Source: Posidoniimonas corsicana
Lineage (GTDB): Bacteria; Planctomycetota; Planctomycetia; Pirellulales; Lacipirellulaceae
Direction: 5' to 3'
DNA: 64,000 nucleotides
Assembly: GCF_007859765.1 (NCBI RefSeq)
Contig: NZ_SIHJ01000001.1
Coordinates: 3,203,156-3,267,155, forward strand
Position 1 is the stretch's first letter. The number at the start of each line of letters is the position of its first letter. The notes under the pieces are model-generated. The model worked only from the letters and a program-made list of their open reading frames with translations. It had not been told where the DNA came from and searched no databases. The position numbers were made by a program, and so were the translations under genes. Below are positions 46,058 through 55,698 of this stretch, in pieces.

Positions 46058-47419
46058 ATGCACCATTCAACGAGCTTCAGGACGGGATTGCGACTGGTTG
46101 GAACGCCGCTTCGGGGTTTGGTGCGTTCCACCGCGATCCTCACGACCTGCCTGATTTCCAACGCGGGCCTGGCGGAGTCCTACAGCCACGTCAGCGCCCA
46201 TCCCGAGATCCAGATGTGGACCTACCCCAACGCATCCGCCGCCGGCGGGGCGTCGGTGCAGAGCCGGGGCCCCACCTTCGCTGCGTTCCTCGGTGAGGAC
46301 TCGGGAACAGGCCAGACGGTCCCCGTGCCCGGCAGCGGCGCCGGGCCGTCCCGCCTGGCAAGCGTGCTGGTCGCCACCGACACGTCTCAGACCGTGCCCA
46401 CCGGGCTGCCGCTGAGCCAGTACCAGGTGGACTCGCTGCGGGTCACGGTGACGCTGGTCGGCAGCCTGATCTACGAGCCGGCCGGGTACACGCTGCCGTA
46501 CGACAACACACTCGACGACCTCGAGTCGCTGATCAATGGAACGGACGACCCGGGCCGACCGATTGAGATGTACGGCGTCGGCCTGCAGGGCGACTACAGC
46601 GGGTTTGGGTTCGACGATACGGCGGACCCCGCTACGCTGCAGCTAGGCGACCCCCGCTGGCGGCGTTTCCGCGAGGGGGAAGAGGGGTACATCGAAGGCG
46701 AGCCGGCGGCGGGTCAGCCGATCGCCCCCTACCAGTTCTACGCCGTAGACGCTCAGGGACGGGACGCGGAGAACTCCATCTCCGGCGGCTACAGCGCGAC
46801 CGACCCGACCGGTGAGACGGAGCCGTTCTTCGCGGACGCCCTCGCGGTTGGCAAGGTGTACGGCGCCGGGGGGGAGGAGCTCACTCCGGGCACGCTGATG
46901 AACAGCGGCGACCAGCTGATCTTCGAGCCCAACCTCGCCAACCCGGGCATCTTGAGCTACGTGCAGCAGTCGCTCGCCAACGGCGCCTTGGGATTCATGT
47001 TCTCGTCGCTGCACGAGCCGGGCGGGCAGGCCGCGACCGCCGCCTACCCTGACTTCTACCTCGACGACCTCGACGTGGGGAACAATCCGGACGGCGCCGC
47101 GCCCCTTATTGAGCTGTCGGTCACCGTCGGTGAGGCTCTGCCGGGCGACTACGACGGCGACGGCGTCGTCGACGCGTTCGACTACGCCTTGTGGCGGGAG
47201 CAGTTCGGCGGCCCCGGACCGGAGGCCGACGGAAACGGGGATGGCACTGTCGACGCGGCCGACTACACGGTCTGGCGGGACAATCTTCCGCCGGCCAGTG
47301 CGGCGACCGCCGCCCCTGAGCCCTCCAGCGTGGCGATGCTGGGGCTGTTTGGCGTGGCGATGGCGTTCTGCGGATGGGCCGAGTGGTTCGTCCGGCCTAA
47401 TCGAAACGGGGAGGGTTGA
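46058..47419 (+). CDS. Exported protein with dockerin-like repeats and PEP-CTERM end
   Basis: The 453-residue product has an N-terminal signal region and ends with a PEP-CTERM type segment (APEPSSVAMLGLFGV). Before it are two dockerin type I-like calcium repeats, GDYDGDGVVDAFDYALW and DGNGDGTVDAADYTVW, each carrying the DxDxDG-like loop. Dockerin-like repeats are common in planctomycete surface proteins, probably for protein-protein attachment. The first 330 residues are beta-rich and unassigned. Three bases separate its stop from the next gene's ATG. Confidence 0.88.
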   Translation: MHHSTSFRTGLRLVGTPLRGLVRSTAILTTCLISNAGLAESYSHVSAHPEIQMWTYPNASAAGGASVQSRGPTFAAFLGEDSGTGQTVPVPGSGAGPSRLASVLVATDTSQTVPTGLPLSQYQVDSLRVTVTLVGSLIYEPAGYTLPYDNTLDDLESLINGTDDPGRPIEMYGVGLQGDYSGFGFDDTADPATLQLGDPRWRRFREGEEGYIEGEPAAGQPIAPYQFYAVDAQGRDAENSISGGYSATDPTGETEPFFADALAVGKVYGAGGEELTPGTLMNSGDQLIFEPNLANPGILSYVQQSLANGALGFMFSSLHEPGGQAATAAYPDFYLDDLDVGNNPDGAAPLIELSVTVGEALPGDYDGDGVVDAFDYALWREQFGGPGPEADGNGDGTVDAADYTVWRDNLPPASAATAAPEPSSVAMLGLFGVAMAFCGWAEWFVRPNRNGEG

Positions 47420-47422
47420 GCG

Positions 47423-48385
47423 ATGGGCATCCGACGCCTAAGCCGTGGGTTTACCCTGGTCGAGTTGCTGGTGGTGATCGCCATTATCGGCGTGCTGATC
47501 GCGTTGCTGCTGCCCGCCGTGCAATCGGCCCGGGAAGCCGCCCGCCGCATCCAGTGCACCAACAACCTCAAGCAGATCGGCCTCGCCACACTCAACTTCG
47601 AGAACACCCACCAGACGCTGCCGCCGCCTCAGGTGCTTGGCCCGGGCGACGGGCTGGTCGCCTCCAGTTCGTTCTACAGCCACCTGGGCAGTATGTTTGT
47701 GCTGCTGCTCCCCTACCTGGAAGAAGGGAGCCTCTTCGAGCAGTACGACCTCAGCCACCCGCCAACGTACCGGGGCGCCGACGCCGACAACCTGAGCATC
47801 GCCGAGACCGCGCTGCCAGCGTATACCTGTCCCACCATGCACCTGCCCCGCACCATGCCCGACCCCTGCGGCGAGTCGCTGGGCCCGGGCAGCTACCTGA
47901 TCAGCTCGCGGGTGCGCTACCAGCCGCAGTTCGCGCTCGACGGGGCCTTCAACGCGCCGCCGCGTGAGGGCAAGCGGTATGACCTCGGCCTGGAGAAGGT
48001 GCTGGACGGATCGTCCAAGACCGCGCTGATCGGCGAGACCAGCTTCGGGCTGGAAAACTACAGGTGGTCGAACCACTCGGCGTCCGGGTGCCAGAGCCGG
48101 GATGGCGTCTGCTGGGGCGACTACGCGTGGGCCGAGGGCTACTGGCACCACGCGTTCGGGCACACCGGCTGGACGCCGAGCCAGCCCTCCAAGTACCACT
48201 TCAACAACACCACCGCGGCCTGGGACTCGCGGCAGCGGACAACTTTCCGCAGCGACCACCCCGGCGGAGTAAACTTCCTGTACATCGACGGCTCGGTCCA
48301 CCTGATCTCGAGCGACGTCTCGCAGGAATCGCTGTTTGCACTGATCACCCGGGCAGGCGAGGAAACCGTCGCCGACCCGCTCTAA
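47423..48385 (+). CDS. DUF1559 pseudopilin-like protein
   Basis: The 320-residue protein begins with a type IV pilin/pseudopilin N-terminus (RGFTLVELLVVIAIIGVLIALL), including the conserved Phe-Thr-Leu and Glu5. Its end carries the H-x9-DG motif (SDHPGGVNFLYIDGSV) that defines the planctomycete DUF1559 family. This is one of the most expanded families in the phylum; its role is unknown but a pilus-like or secretion role is inferred. It follows the dockerin gene by three bases, so co-expression with that surface protein is likely. Confidence 0.95.
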   Translation: MGIRRLSRGFTLVELLVVIAIIGVLIALLLPAVQSAREAARRIQCTNNLKQIGLATLNFENTHQTLPPPQVLGPGDGLVASSSFYSHLGSMFVLLLPYLEEGSLFEQYDLSHPPTYRGADADNLSIAETALPAYTCPTMHLPRTMPDPCGESLGPGSYLISSRVRYQPQFALDGAFNAPPREGKRYDLGLEKVLDGSSKTALIGETSFGLENYRWSNHSASGCQSRDGVCWGDYAWAEGYWHHAFGHTGWTPSQPSKYHFNNTTAAWDSRQRTTFRSDHPGGVNFLYIDGSVHLISSDVSQESLFALITRAGEETVADPL

Positions 48386-48395
48386 CCAACCTTTC

Positions 48396-50033
48396 ATGGA
48401 AACCCCAATGCTCTCTCTCCGTTCGACGCTCGCGCGTCGCGTGCTGGCCGCCGCGGCAATCGCGTTGGCCCCCGCCGCCACCTTCGCCCACTTCCCCTGG
48501 CTGACCACCGACCAGGACGGGCACGCGCTGATGTTCTTCTCCGAGGGCATCGGCGAGCGCGACTACCACACCCCCGAGTGCGTGGCGCAGGCCAAGGTCA
48601 CCACCACCGGCGACGCCGCCCAGGCGGTCGCGATGAAGCCGCTCGAGAAGGAAGGCTTCACCGGGCTGCGGAGCGACAACAAGGTGGGCGACGCCGGCTT
48701 GGCGTCCACCATCGAGTACGGCGTCTACCACGGCACGATGCTCCGCTACGAGGCGCTGCACGCCGCGCTGGGCGACAAGGCCCCCAAGCCGAGCGGCGAC
48801 AAGCAGCAGACTATCGCCGCCCAGCCGTGGGTCGACGGCGACTTCCTGCGGCTGCTCGTCACCTGGCAGGGCGAGCCTCTGCCGGGCGCCGAGGTGACCA
48901 TGACCGACTCGCGTGGCGAGGCGGTCTCCGCGTCGACCAACAAGCGTGGCGTCGCCAAGTTCCCTCTGCCCGCCGAGGGTGAGGTCGGCCTAATGGCCGG
49001 TCACACCGTGAAGGACACCAAGGGCAAGTTCAAGGACGACGACTACACCAGCGAGAGCTACTACCTGACCCTGACCACCAGCTATGCGCCGCAGTCCAAG
49101 GGTTCGGGCGCGACCGCAGAGAGCTCGTACCCGGAGCTGCCCGCCGCGATCGCCAGCTTCGGCGCGGCCGTTTCCGACGGCTGGGTCTACGTGTACAGCG
49201 GCCACACCGGCACCGAGCACGAGCACTCGCGCGAAAACCTGTCGAAGCACTTCTGCCGGCTGAAGATCGACGGCGGTTCCGAGTGGGAGAGCCTGCCGAT
49301 GCAGACGACGCTGCAGGGCCTGCCGCTGGTGGAGCACGGCGGCAAGCTGTACCGCATCGGCGGCGTGCACTCGCGCAACGCCGCTGATGAGGAAGAGGAC
49401 ATGCACAGCACCGACGAGTTCGCCTGCTTCGACCCGGCTACCGGCGAGTGGACCGCGCTAACGCCCCTCCCCACCCCGCGATCGTCGCACGACGCCGTCG
49501 TGATCGGTGACACGATCTTTGTCGTCGGCGGCTGGCAGCTGGCCGGCGAGAGCCCGGGCGAGTGGACCGACGCCGGTCTCAGCTTCGACCTCAACCACCC
49601 CGAAGCGGGCTGGAAGCCGATCGCCGAGCCCCCGTTCAAGCGGCGTGCGTTGGCTACCGCGCAGCTCGACGGCAAGGTGGTAGTGCTCGGCGGCATGCAG
49701 GAGGAGCAGGGGGTCACCAACCGCGTCGACGCGTACGACCCCAGCACCGACACCTGGAGCGAGCTGCCGGCTCTGCCCGGCAAGCCGTTCTCGTGGTTTG
49801 GCGTTTCGGCCTGGAACATGGGCGGCGTGCTGTACGCCTCGGGCATGCAGGATGACGTCTACGCCCTGGGGCCGGGGGCCGAGAAGTGGACCAAGGTCGG
49901 CAAGGTCGGCGCCCCGCGGTTCTTCCACCGGCTGCTGCCGGCCGGCGACAACTCGCTGCTGGTCGTGGCCGGCGCCTCGACCGAGAATGGCCACGTCGGG
50001 ACCGTCGAGAAGATCGAGCTGGACCGCCAGTAG
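48396..50033 (+). CDS. Exported DUF4198-like and kelch-repeat protein
   Basis: The 545-residue protein has a signal (about residues 10-31, ending TFA), then a DUF4198-like N-terminal part (AHFPWLTTDQDGHALMFFSEGIGE and VTWQGEPLPGAEVTMT), followed by a kelch-like beta-propeller from about residue 255. Several blades are visible, for example DAVVIGDTIFVVGGWQ and ATAQLDGKVVVLGGMQ and the paired YDPSTDTWSELP. It starts 10 bases after the DUF1559 stop, so it is likely in the same transcript. A carbohydrate or metal-related surface role is possible but unproven. Confidence 0.85.
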   Translation: METPMLSLRSTLARRVLAAAAIALAPAATFAHFPWLTTDQDGHALMFFSEGIGERDYHTPECVAQAKVTTTGDAAQAVAMKPLEKEGFTGLRSDNKVGDAGLASTIEYGVYHGTMLRYEALHAALGDKAPKPSGDKQQTIAAQPWVDGDFLRLLVTWQGEPLPGAEVTMTDSRGEAVSASTNKRGVAKFPLPAEGEVGLMAGHTVKDTKGKFKDDDYTSESYYLTLTTSYAPQSKGSGATAESSYPELPAAIASFGAAVSDGWVYVYSGHTGTEHEHSRENLSKHFCRLKIDGGSEWESLPMQTTLQGLPLVEHGGKLYRIGGVHSRNAADEEEDMHSTDEFACFDPATGEWTALTPLPTPRSSHDAVVIGDTIFVVGGWQLAGESPGEWTDAGLSFDLNHPEAGWKPIAEPPFKRRALATAQLDGKVVVLGGMQEEQGVTNRVDAYDPSTDTWSELPALPGKPFSWFGVSAWNMGGVLYASGMQDDVYALGPGAEKWTKVGKVGAPRFFHRLLPAGDNSLLVVAGASTENGHVGTVEKIELDRQ

Positions 50034-50142
50034 CCGAGTCCCGGCAGCGGCGGAGCCTGTTTGACCACCCGCGGCGCGGGGCCTAGACTGGCCTAGAGGG
50101 CCCGGTGCGCCGCGGGGCCCCGCCCGCCCCAGTGAGCCCGCC

Positions 50143-51375
50143 GTGTCCACGCCCCCGCCCGATCAGCCCGCGGAAGAGACGCCCACCGTCTCGGCCAGTG
50201 GTCTGAGCGGCCCGGGGGACGATTCGGCGCTCATCAGCGAGATCGAGAATACCGTCTACTCGAGCGGCCAGCCGATCGACTCGGACGTCGCGTATGCGGG
50301 CCTGCGTCCCAAGGAGTTGGGCCTCGCCCTCCGCGGGCAAACGATCAACGATGTGCTCCTCGAGGAGTTTGTCGGCGGCGGCGGCATGGGCGCCGTGTTC
50401 CGCGGCGTCGACCTTGCTCTGCAGCGCACCGTGGCGGTCAAGGTCCTCTCGACCCACCGCGCCGCCGACGAAGACACCAAGCGTCGCTTCGAGGTCGAGG
50501 CCCAATCGGCCGCCAGGCTCGACCACCCCAGCATCGCCCGAGTCTACTCGGTGGGCGAGGCTCAGGGGCTGCGGTACATCGTGTTCGAGTACGTCGATGG
50601 CGCCAACCTCCGCGACCTAGTCGCCGAGCACGGCCCGCTGGGCCTGAACGACGCGCTCAGCTTCGCGATCCAGATAACCGACGCCCTCGAGCACGCGTGG
50701 CAGCGCGATGTCGTGCACCGCGACATCAAGCCGTCGAACATCCTGATCACGCGTGAGGGGCGGGTGAAGGTCGTCGACATGGGCCTGGCGCGGCTCAAGC
50801 AGGTCGACGACGGCCGCCACGACCTGACCGCCAGCGGCGCGACGCTCGGGACGTTCGACTACATCGCGCCCGAGCAGGCCCGCGACCCGCGCAACGCCGA
50901 CGCCCGCAGCGACATCTACTCGCTGGGGTGCACGCTGTTCTTCATGCTGGCCGGACGGCCGCCGTTCCCGGAGGGGACGGCCCTGCAGAAGCTGCTGCAG
51001 CACCAGGGCGATCGCCCGCCGGACATCCGCACGCTCCGCACGTCCGTCCCGCGGGACGTCGCGCGGACCATCTCACGGATGCTGGCCAAACGCCCCGAGG
51101 ACCGCTACGCCGACCCGTCGGCGCTGCTGACGGCGCTGCTGCGGCTCGCCCAGCGGCTCGGCATCAGCCCCGGGCTGCTGACCACGGCGCGGTCGCTCAC
51201 TTCCGACGACATGGCCCTGCGTCGGCACGCGCCGTGGATGGTCGCGGCGACGGTTCTGGTGGCCGGTTGGCTGCTGTGGCCGCGTCTGGCGCCGTCGCCG
51301 TCGCCGCCGCAGCCGTTCGAGCTCACCGGCGAGGCCGACCAGCCTGGCGTGCTGCCGCTCACGCCGCCACGCTGA
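50143..51375 (+). CDS. Membrane-anchored Ser/Thr protein kinase
   Basis: The 410-residue Hanks-type kinase has the Gly loop VGGGGMGAVFRG (residues 78-89), the ATP-binding Lys100 in VAVKVL, the catalytic loop HRDIKPSN (192-199) and APEQ in the activation region. The metal-binding DFG reads DMG (D212), retaining the Asp. One membrane helix (WMVAATVLVAGWLLW) is near the C-terminus, with only about 30 residues after it, so there is no large sensor domain. The GTG start at 50143 was chosen. About 107 bases separate its stop from the POT transporter start. Confidence 0.93.
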   Translation: MSTPPPDQPAEETPTVSASGLSGPGDDSALISEIENTVYSSGQPIDSDVAYAGLRPKELGLALRGQTINDVLLEEFVGGGGMGAVFRGVDLALQRTVAVKVLSTHRAADEDTKRRFEVEAQSAARLDHPSIARVYSVGEAQGLRYIVFEYVDGANLRDLVAEHGPLGLNDALSFAIQITDALEHAWQRDVVHRDIKPSNILITREGRVKVVDMGLARLKQVDDGRHDLTASGATLGTFDYIAPEQARDPRNADARSDIYSLGCTLFFMLAGRPPFPEGTALQKLLQHQGDRPPDIRTLRTSVPRDVARTISRMLAKRPEDRYADPSALLTALLRLAQRLGISPGLLTTARSLTSDDMALRRHAPWMVAATVLVAGWLLWPRLAPSPSPPQPFELTGEADQPGVLPLTPPR

Positions 51376-51481
51376 CGGCGGGCCACCCGCGCTGTGCTGG
51401 CGGCGGGCCTCGGTTAGACTGGGTCGCGGCCGCCCCGGCCCCCCCAGCTGCCCGCCCTGCCCTCCAGCCGAACGGAAGCGG

Positions 51482-52891
51482 ATGTCCGAGCCCCAGTACC
51501 GCACCACACCCGACAACAGCAGCGGCATGCCCAAGGGCATCCCCTACATCGTGGGGAACGAGGCCGCCGAGCGGTTCAGCTTTTACGGGATGCGGGGCAT
51601 CCTGTATCTGTTTCTGACAGAGCACCTGCTCAACGCCAGCGGCGACCTGGCGGTGATGGAAGAGAACGAGGCGAACTACTGGTACCACAGCTTTGTGGCC
51701 GGCGCCTACCTCACGCCTATCGTCGGCGCCGTGCTCAGCGACTGGTTGTGGGGCAAGTACCGCACGATCATCATTCTGTCGCTTGTCTACTGCCTGGGGC
51801 ACGCGGTGATGGCGTTGGTCGACTTCCCCCTCGTGACTCACATCGCGCCACGCACGGCGTTGTTCATGGCGCTCTCGCTGATAGCCATCGGCACCGGTGG
51901 GATTAAGCCGTGCGTATCGTCGCACGTCGGCGACCAGTTTGGGACGAAGAACAAGCACCTGATCCCAGCCGTCTTCAGCATTTTCTACTTCTCGATCAAC
52001 CTCGGGTCGATGGCGTCGTACATCATCATCCCACGACTGCTGGACAGCTACGGACCCGGCGTCGCGTTCGGGGTCCCGGGAGTGCTGATGGCTTTGGCGA
52101 CCCTTGTCTTTTGGATGGGACGCAAGGTGTTCGTCCACGTGCCGGCTACGGGAAGCAAGATGTGGACCGACATCGTCAGCCCCGCAGGGCGGTCGGCCAT
52201 CCTCAACCTTGTTCCGCTGTACATCTTCGTGGCCGCCTTCTGGATGCTGTTCGACCAGACATCTTCCGCCTGGGTCGAGCAGGCCAAACACCTCGATCGA
52301 AACATGTTCGGCTACGAGCTGAACCCCGCGGAGAGCCAGGCCACCAACCCGCTGCTGGTAATGCTGATGATCCCGCTGTTCAGCTTCGTCATCTATCCCG
52401 TGGTCGGCAGGTTCTGGGAATTCACGCCACTGCGTCGCATCGGCGCCGGGCTGCTCGTGACGCCCATCTCCTTCGCCATCGCGGCGCTGCTGCAGCGTGG
52501 CATAGACGCGGGCCAGAGCCCGCACATTAGCTGGCAGCTGCTGGCCTACGTCGTGATGACCGCCGCGGAGATCCTCGTGTCGATCACTGCCTTGGAGTTC
52601 TCCTACACGCAGGCGCCCCGCACGCTCAAGTCGTTTGTCATGGGTCTGTTCTTCCTGTCCGTTTTTCTCGGCAACATGGCGACCGCCCAGGTCAACCACT
52701 ACGTCCAAGCCCAGAAAGACGCCGGCAACCCTGTGCTCGACGGCGAGAACTACTACTGGTTCTTCACGTGGGCCATGCTGGCGACCGCCGTGGCGTACGT
52801 GGTCTGGTCGCAGTTCTACCGTGGCAAGACCTACATCCAGGGCGAAGAGGAACTCGACGCGGTCGCGACGGCCGAGGGAGTCAACGAGTAG
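51482..52891 (+). CDS. POT/PTR-family proton-dependent oligopeptide transporter
   Basis: This 469-residue transporter has about 12 membrane helices and the POT signatures NEAAERFSFYG (the ExxER motif near residue 27) and GTGGIKPCV. It should import di- and tripeptides with protons. It is a standard-length member with no visible anomalies. It follows the Ser/Thr kinase gene and converges on the DUF1080 gene. Confidence 0.94.
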   Translation: MSEPQYRTTPDNSSGMPKGIPYIVGNEAAERFSFYGMRGILYLFLTEHLLNASGDLAVMEENEANYWYHSFVAGAYLTPIVGAVLSDWLWGKYRTIIILSLVYCLGHAVMALVDFPLVTHIAPRTALFMALSLIAIGTGGIKPCVSSHVGDQFGTKNKHLIPAVFSIFYFSINLGSMASYIIIPRLLDSYGPGVAFGVPGVLMALATLVFWMGRKVFVHVPATGSKMWTDIVSPAGRSAILNLVPLYIFVAAFWMLFDQTSSAWVEQAKHLDRNMFGYELNPAESQATNPLLVMLMIPLFSFVIYPVVGRFWEFTPLRRIGAGLLVTPISFAIAALLQRGIDAGQSPHISWQLLAYVVMTAAEILVSITALEFSYTQAPRTLKSFVMGLFFLSVFLGNMATAQVNHYVQAQKDAGNPVLDGENYYWFFTWAMLATAVAYVVWSQFYRGKTYIQGEEELDAVATAEGVNE

Positions 52892-52910
52892 CGACTCTCC
52901 TCCATCGGGC

Positions 52911-53519
52911 TCACTCCAGCCCGGCCGCGCGGATGTTGCGGAAGTCGATCGACATTTCCCGGTCCGGGTGGAGCTGGATGCCGATCGGGCCGCGTTTGAC
53001 GGACGTCTCTGACTCGTAAGTCATGACCAGGCGGTTGTTGAGCCAGACGGCATAGTCGGGCCCCTTGGCGACCACCGTCATCGTGTTCCAGCCGGCCGCC
53101 TTGAGCAGCTCCGCCACTCCCTTGGCCTCAACCGGGTAGCCCTTGCCCACGATGTAGGGCGAGGCAGTCAGGTCGCGTTTCAGCGACCCCGAGATGCCGA
53201 TCTGGATCTGCTCGTGCTCGGTCCGCACAAACACGCCCGAGTCGATGGTCCCGGAGACGAAGCGGAAATCAAGCTCCAGCACGAAATTCTCGTACTCGTC
53301 GTCGGTCCAGAGGGTCTCGCCCTGCTTGTCTGCGTTGTTCTTCACGTGCAGCACACCGTCCTTCACCTGCCAGCACTTGCTTTCCTTGGGAACCTTCCAG
53401 CCAGACAGGTCCTTGCCGTTGAAGATCTTCGGAAGCTCGGCCGCAAGGCAGCTAGGGGCCAGCCCGAGGGACGAAACGCAGCTGCAGAGCAGAAACAGGC
53501 GAACAGAGCGGTAAATCAT
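52911..53519 (-). CDS. Exported DUF1080 (3-keto-disaccharide hydrolase-like) protein
   Basis: The 202-residue protein has an N-terminal signal (MIYRSVRLFLLCSCVSSLG) and a DUF1080 concanavalin-like fold. Recognisable segments are FNGKDLSGWK, GVLHVKNN, NFVLELDFR, GVFVRTE and GPIGIQLH. Members of this large planctomycete family act on, or are thought to act on, glycosides. The ATG at 53519 was chosen. It lies between the POT transporter and the VWA gene, on the minus strand. Confidence 0.9.
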   Translation of the reverse strand: MIYRSVRLFLLCSCVSSLGLAPSCLAAELPKIFNGKDLSGWKVPKESKCWQVKDGVLHVKNNADKQGETLWTDDEYENFVLELDFRFVSGTIDSGVFVRTEHEQIQIGISGSLKRDLTASPYIVGKGYPVEAKGVAELLKAAGWNTMTVVAKGPDYAVWLNNRLVMTYESETSVKRGPIGIQLHPDREMSIDFRNIRAAGLE

Positions 53520-53618
53520 GGCGGAACAGCCTCGGATGAAAAGTAGTGTTGAGTACTTGTCGACAGCCGGCCTTGGCCGGTCGGTGGGCGGAGGAATGAA
53601 GAGCCGCACCGCGTCCAA

Positions 53619-55679
53619 TTAGATGTAAACCCGGCGGTTGTAGATGTACCATTCCGCCATCAGCACCACCAGCGCCAGCACAAGCAGCAGCTGCCACAGC
53701 TCCTTGCGGGCGGGGGCGCCGCCGGCCTGGGCCGCCACGTCGGTGTAGCCGATGCGGATGGCCTCGACGGGCGTTCCCACTTCCTGCTGCGTGGCGCGGA
53801 GCCGGATGTCGCTCTCTTGTCGGTCGAATAGGTTGATGGCGAACCGCTTGCTCACCTGGCCTCGCTCGAGCACCTCGTAAACGCCGGGCTCGGCGGTGTC
53901 TTGGTACTGGAAGGTTGTGTCGCCCGCCCGTGTCAGCGTCACTTCTTTCCCGGCGGGTGAACGGACCACCACTTCCGGGACGTTGGTCACGGGGCGGAAC
54001 TCCACCGGCTCGCCCGGCGCCGCCTGGCTGTTGGCGTCGCCCGAGAGTTGACCGACCAGGTAGCTGAGCGTGTTGAGCCAGAAGGTGGGGAAGCTGCGGC
54101 GGCGGAACCAGCGGGTGTTGCCCATCGCGACGCCGTCGCGGTTGACGATAATGGGGAACCCCAGCACGACGTCCTCGTAGCTCTCGCGGGGGGCGATCGC
54201 CATCAGCGAGCCGTCACCCGTGTCGATCAGGTCGACCCCGCCGGTAGGAGCGTCGACCAGTTGGCTTTCGAAGATCCACAGGTCGTTCAGCTCGACGTAG
54301 GCCAGGAGCGGGTGCGCGCGGTTCCAGTCGATCACCTGCGGGAACTGCTCGGTTCGAGGCTCGGCGGCGTCGGCGCCCTCCTCACTCTTACCGCCCCACG
54401 CGGCGGTGGGCGGCCGGCTGCCAATAAAGAACGTGTGCGACCGGGGCATCTCCTCCGGTGAGCAGACGTCGTAGATGATTAACGCGTACTCGCCTGACTG
54501 CGCCGACTTCTTGTACTCATCCGACGCCAGCTTGTCGGGGCTGACAATTGTCAGGTCCGCGATCCGGGCCGCCCGCTCGGTGCTGAGCGCGGCCTCCAGC
54601 ACCTTGTTCCCGTTGGTCACCAGCAGCACCTTCCCCTGCTCCTGGGGATTGAGACCGGCGTACGCCACGTTGTCGACCGCCAGCTTGTCGTCGGCGGACT
54701 GCAGCGACTCGAAATCGAGCGAGGCCGTCAGCTTGCCGGGCGGCGCGTCCGCCAGTGGGAAGCTGAGCGAGGCCGACTCGCCCGCCTTGGCGGCCGAACT
54801 CTTGGCGTCGAGGAACTGGCCATCCAGCTGCACCTCCACGACGAACTCCTGGTCGGCCTCGGTGAAGTTAGTCACCTGCACAAACGCCTCGCGCTCTTCC
54901 GGCCGCACCTCATTGCGGCGGGTGCTGAACGCGGTGATGGCGAGGTTGGCCGCTTCGGTCGAACCGACCGGCACGTACACCGGGTCGAGCCCGCCCAGGT
55001 CGAACCCCTCGACGTCTGCGAATCGGCCGTCGCTAAAAATGTAAAGGCTGGTGGTTACCGGCTCCACCACCTCGACCTCCACCCCAGAGTCTTGCATGGT
55101 CATCTGGCCGGGGTTGGCCAGGCCCCCGGCCAGCTTGAGCGCGTCGAGCAGGTCGGTCGGCTGGGCGGTGAGCTCGATCGACTCGAGCCGTTCGCGGAGC
55201 ACGCCCCGGCTGCCGGTGAACTGCTGGATCACCTGCGGGGCGTCGGCGAACGCGATGAGCATCGCGGACATGTCGGAGTCGAGCTGGTCGATCAGCCCGG
55301 CGACCTTCTGCTTCGCGTCGGCCAGGCGGTTCTCGGCGTCGTCAACGTCCTCGGCGCCCATGCTGGCGGAGTTGTCGATAACGAAGATCACCCGCTCGCC
55401 GTTCAGCTCGGTCCCCTCCCAGCCCGGACGCAGCAGCGCGAAGATCGCCAGCGCGACGATCAGCAGCTGCAGCAGCAGCAGCAGGCTCTGCCGCAGCCGC
55501 TGCCAGAAGCTGTTCACCCGCAGGTCTTCGATCGACTTGCGCCACAGGTAGGTGCTGGGCACCTCGACCGGCATCCGCTTGAGCTTCAGGAAGTACAGCG
55601 CAAGGATCGCGGGCGGGATCGCCAGCAGCAGCGACCACTGCACGGGAGAGAGCGTGTTGCGGAACAGGCCTTCGAGCAT
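53619..55679 (-). CDS. BatA/aerotolerance-type VWA membrane protein
   Basis: The 686-residue protein has an N-terminal BatA-like double-helix region (residues 13-31 and 65-84) followed by a VWA domain beginning with a MIDAS-type VIDNSASMG (D102, S104, S106). A further hydrophobic helix lies at the C-terminus (LWQLLLVLALVVLMAEWYIYN). Such proteins work in complexes with DUF58 and MoxR-type ATPases and are linked to stress resistance or protein maturation. It overlaps in operon position with the DUF58 gene, whose stop (55699) lies 20 bases upstream of its ATG. No MoxR gene is in the window. Confidence 0.86.
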   Translation of the reverse strand: MLEGLFRNTLSPVQWSLLLAIPPAILALYFLKLKRMPVEVPSTYLWRKSIEDLRVNSFWQRLRQSLLLLLQLLIVALAIFALLRPGWEGTELNGERVIFVIDNSASMGAEDVDDAENRLADAKQKVAGLIDQLDSDMSAMLIAFADAPQVIQQFTGSRGVLRERLESIELTAQPTDLLDALKLAGGLANPGQMTMQDSGVEVEVVEPVTTSLYIFSDGRFADVEGFDLGGLDPVYVPVGSTEAANLAITAFSTRRNEVRPEEREAFVQVTNFTEADQEFVVEVQLDGQFLDAKSSAAKAGESASLSFPLADAPPGKLTASLDFESLQSADDKLAVDNVAYAGLNPQEQGKVLLVTNGNKVLEAALSTERAARIADLTIVSPDKLASDEYKKSAQSGEYALIIYDVCSPEEMPRSHTFFIGSRPPTAAWGGKSEEGADAAEPRTEQFPQVIDWNRAHPLLAYVELNDLWIFESQLVDAPTGGVDLIDTGDGSLMAIAPRESYEDVVLGFPIIVNRDGVAMGNTRWFRRRSFPTFWLNTLSYLVGQLSGDANSQAAPGEPVEFRPVTNVPEVVVRSPAGKEVTLTRAGDTTFQYQDTAEPGVYEVLERGQVSKRFAINLFDRQESDIRLRATQQEVGTPVEAIRIGYTDVAAQAGGAPARKELWQLLLVLALVVLMAEWYIYNRRVYI

Positions 55680-55698
55680 CGGAGGTTCGATCGATCCT

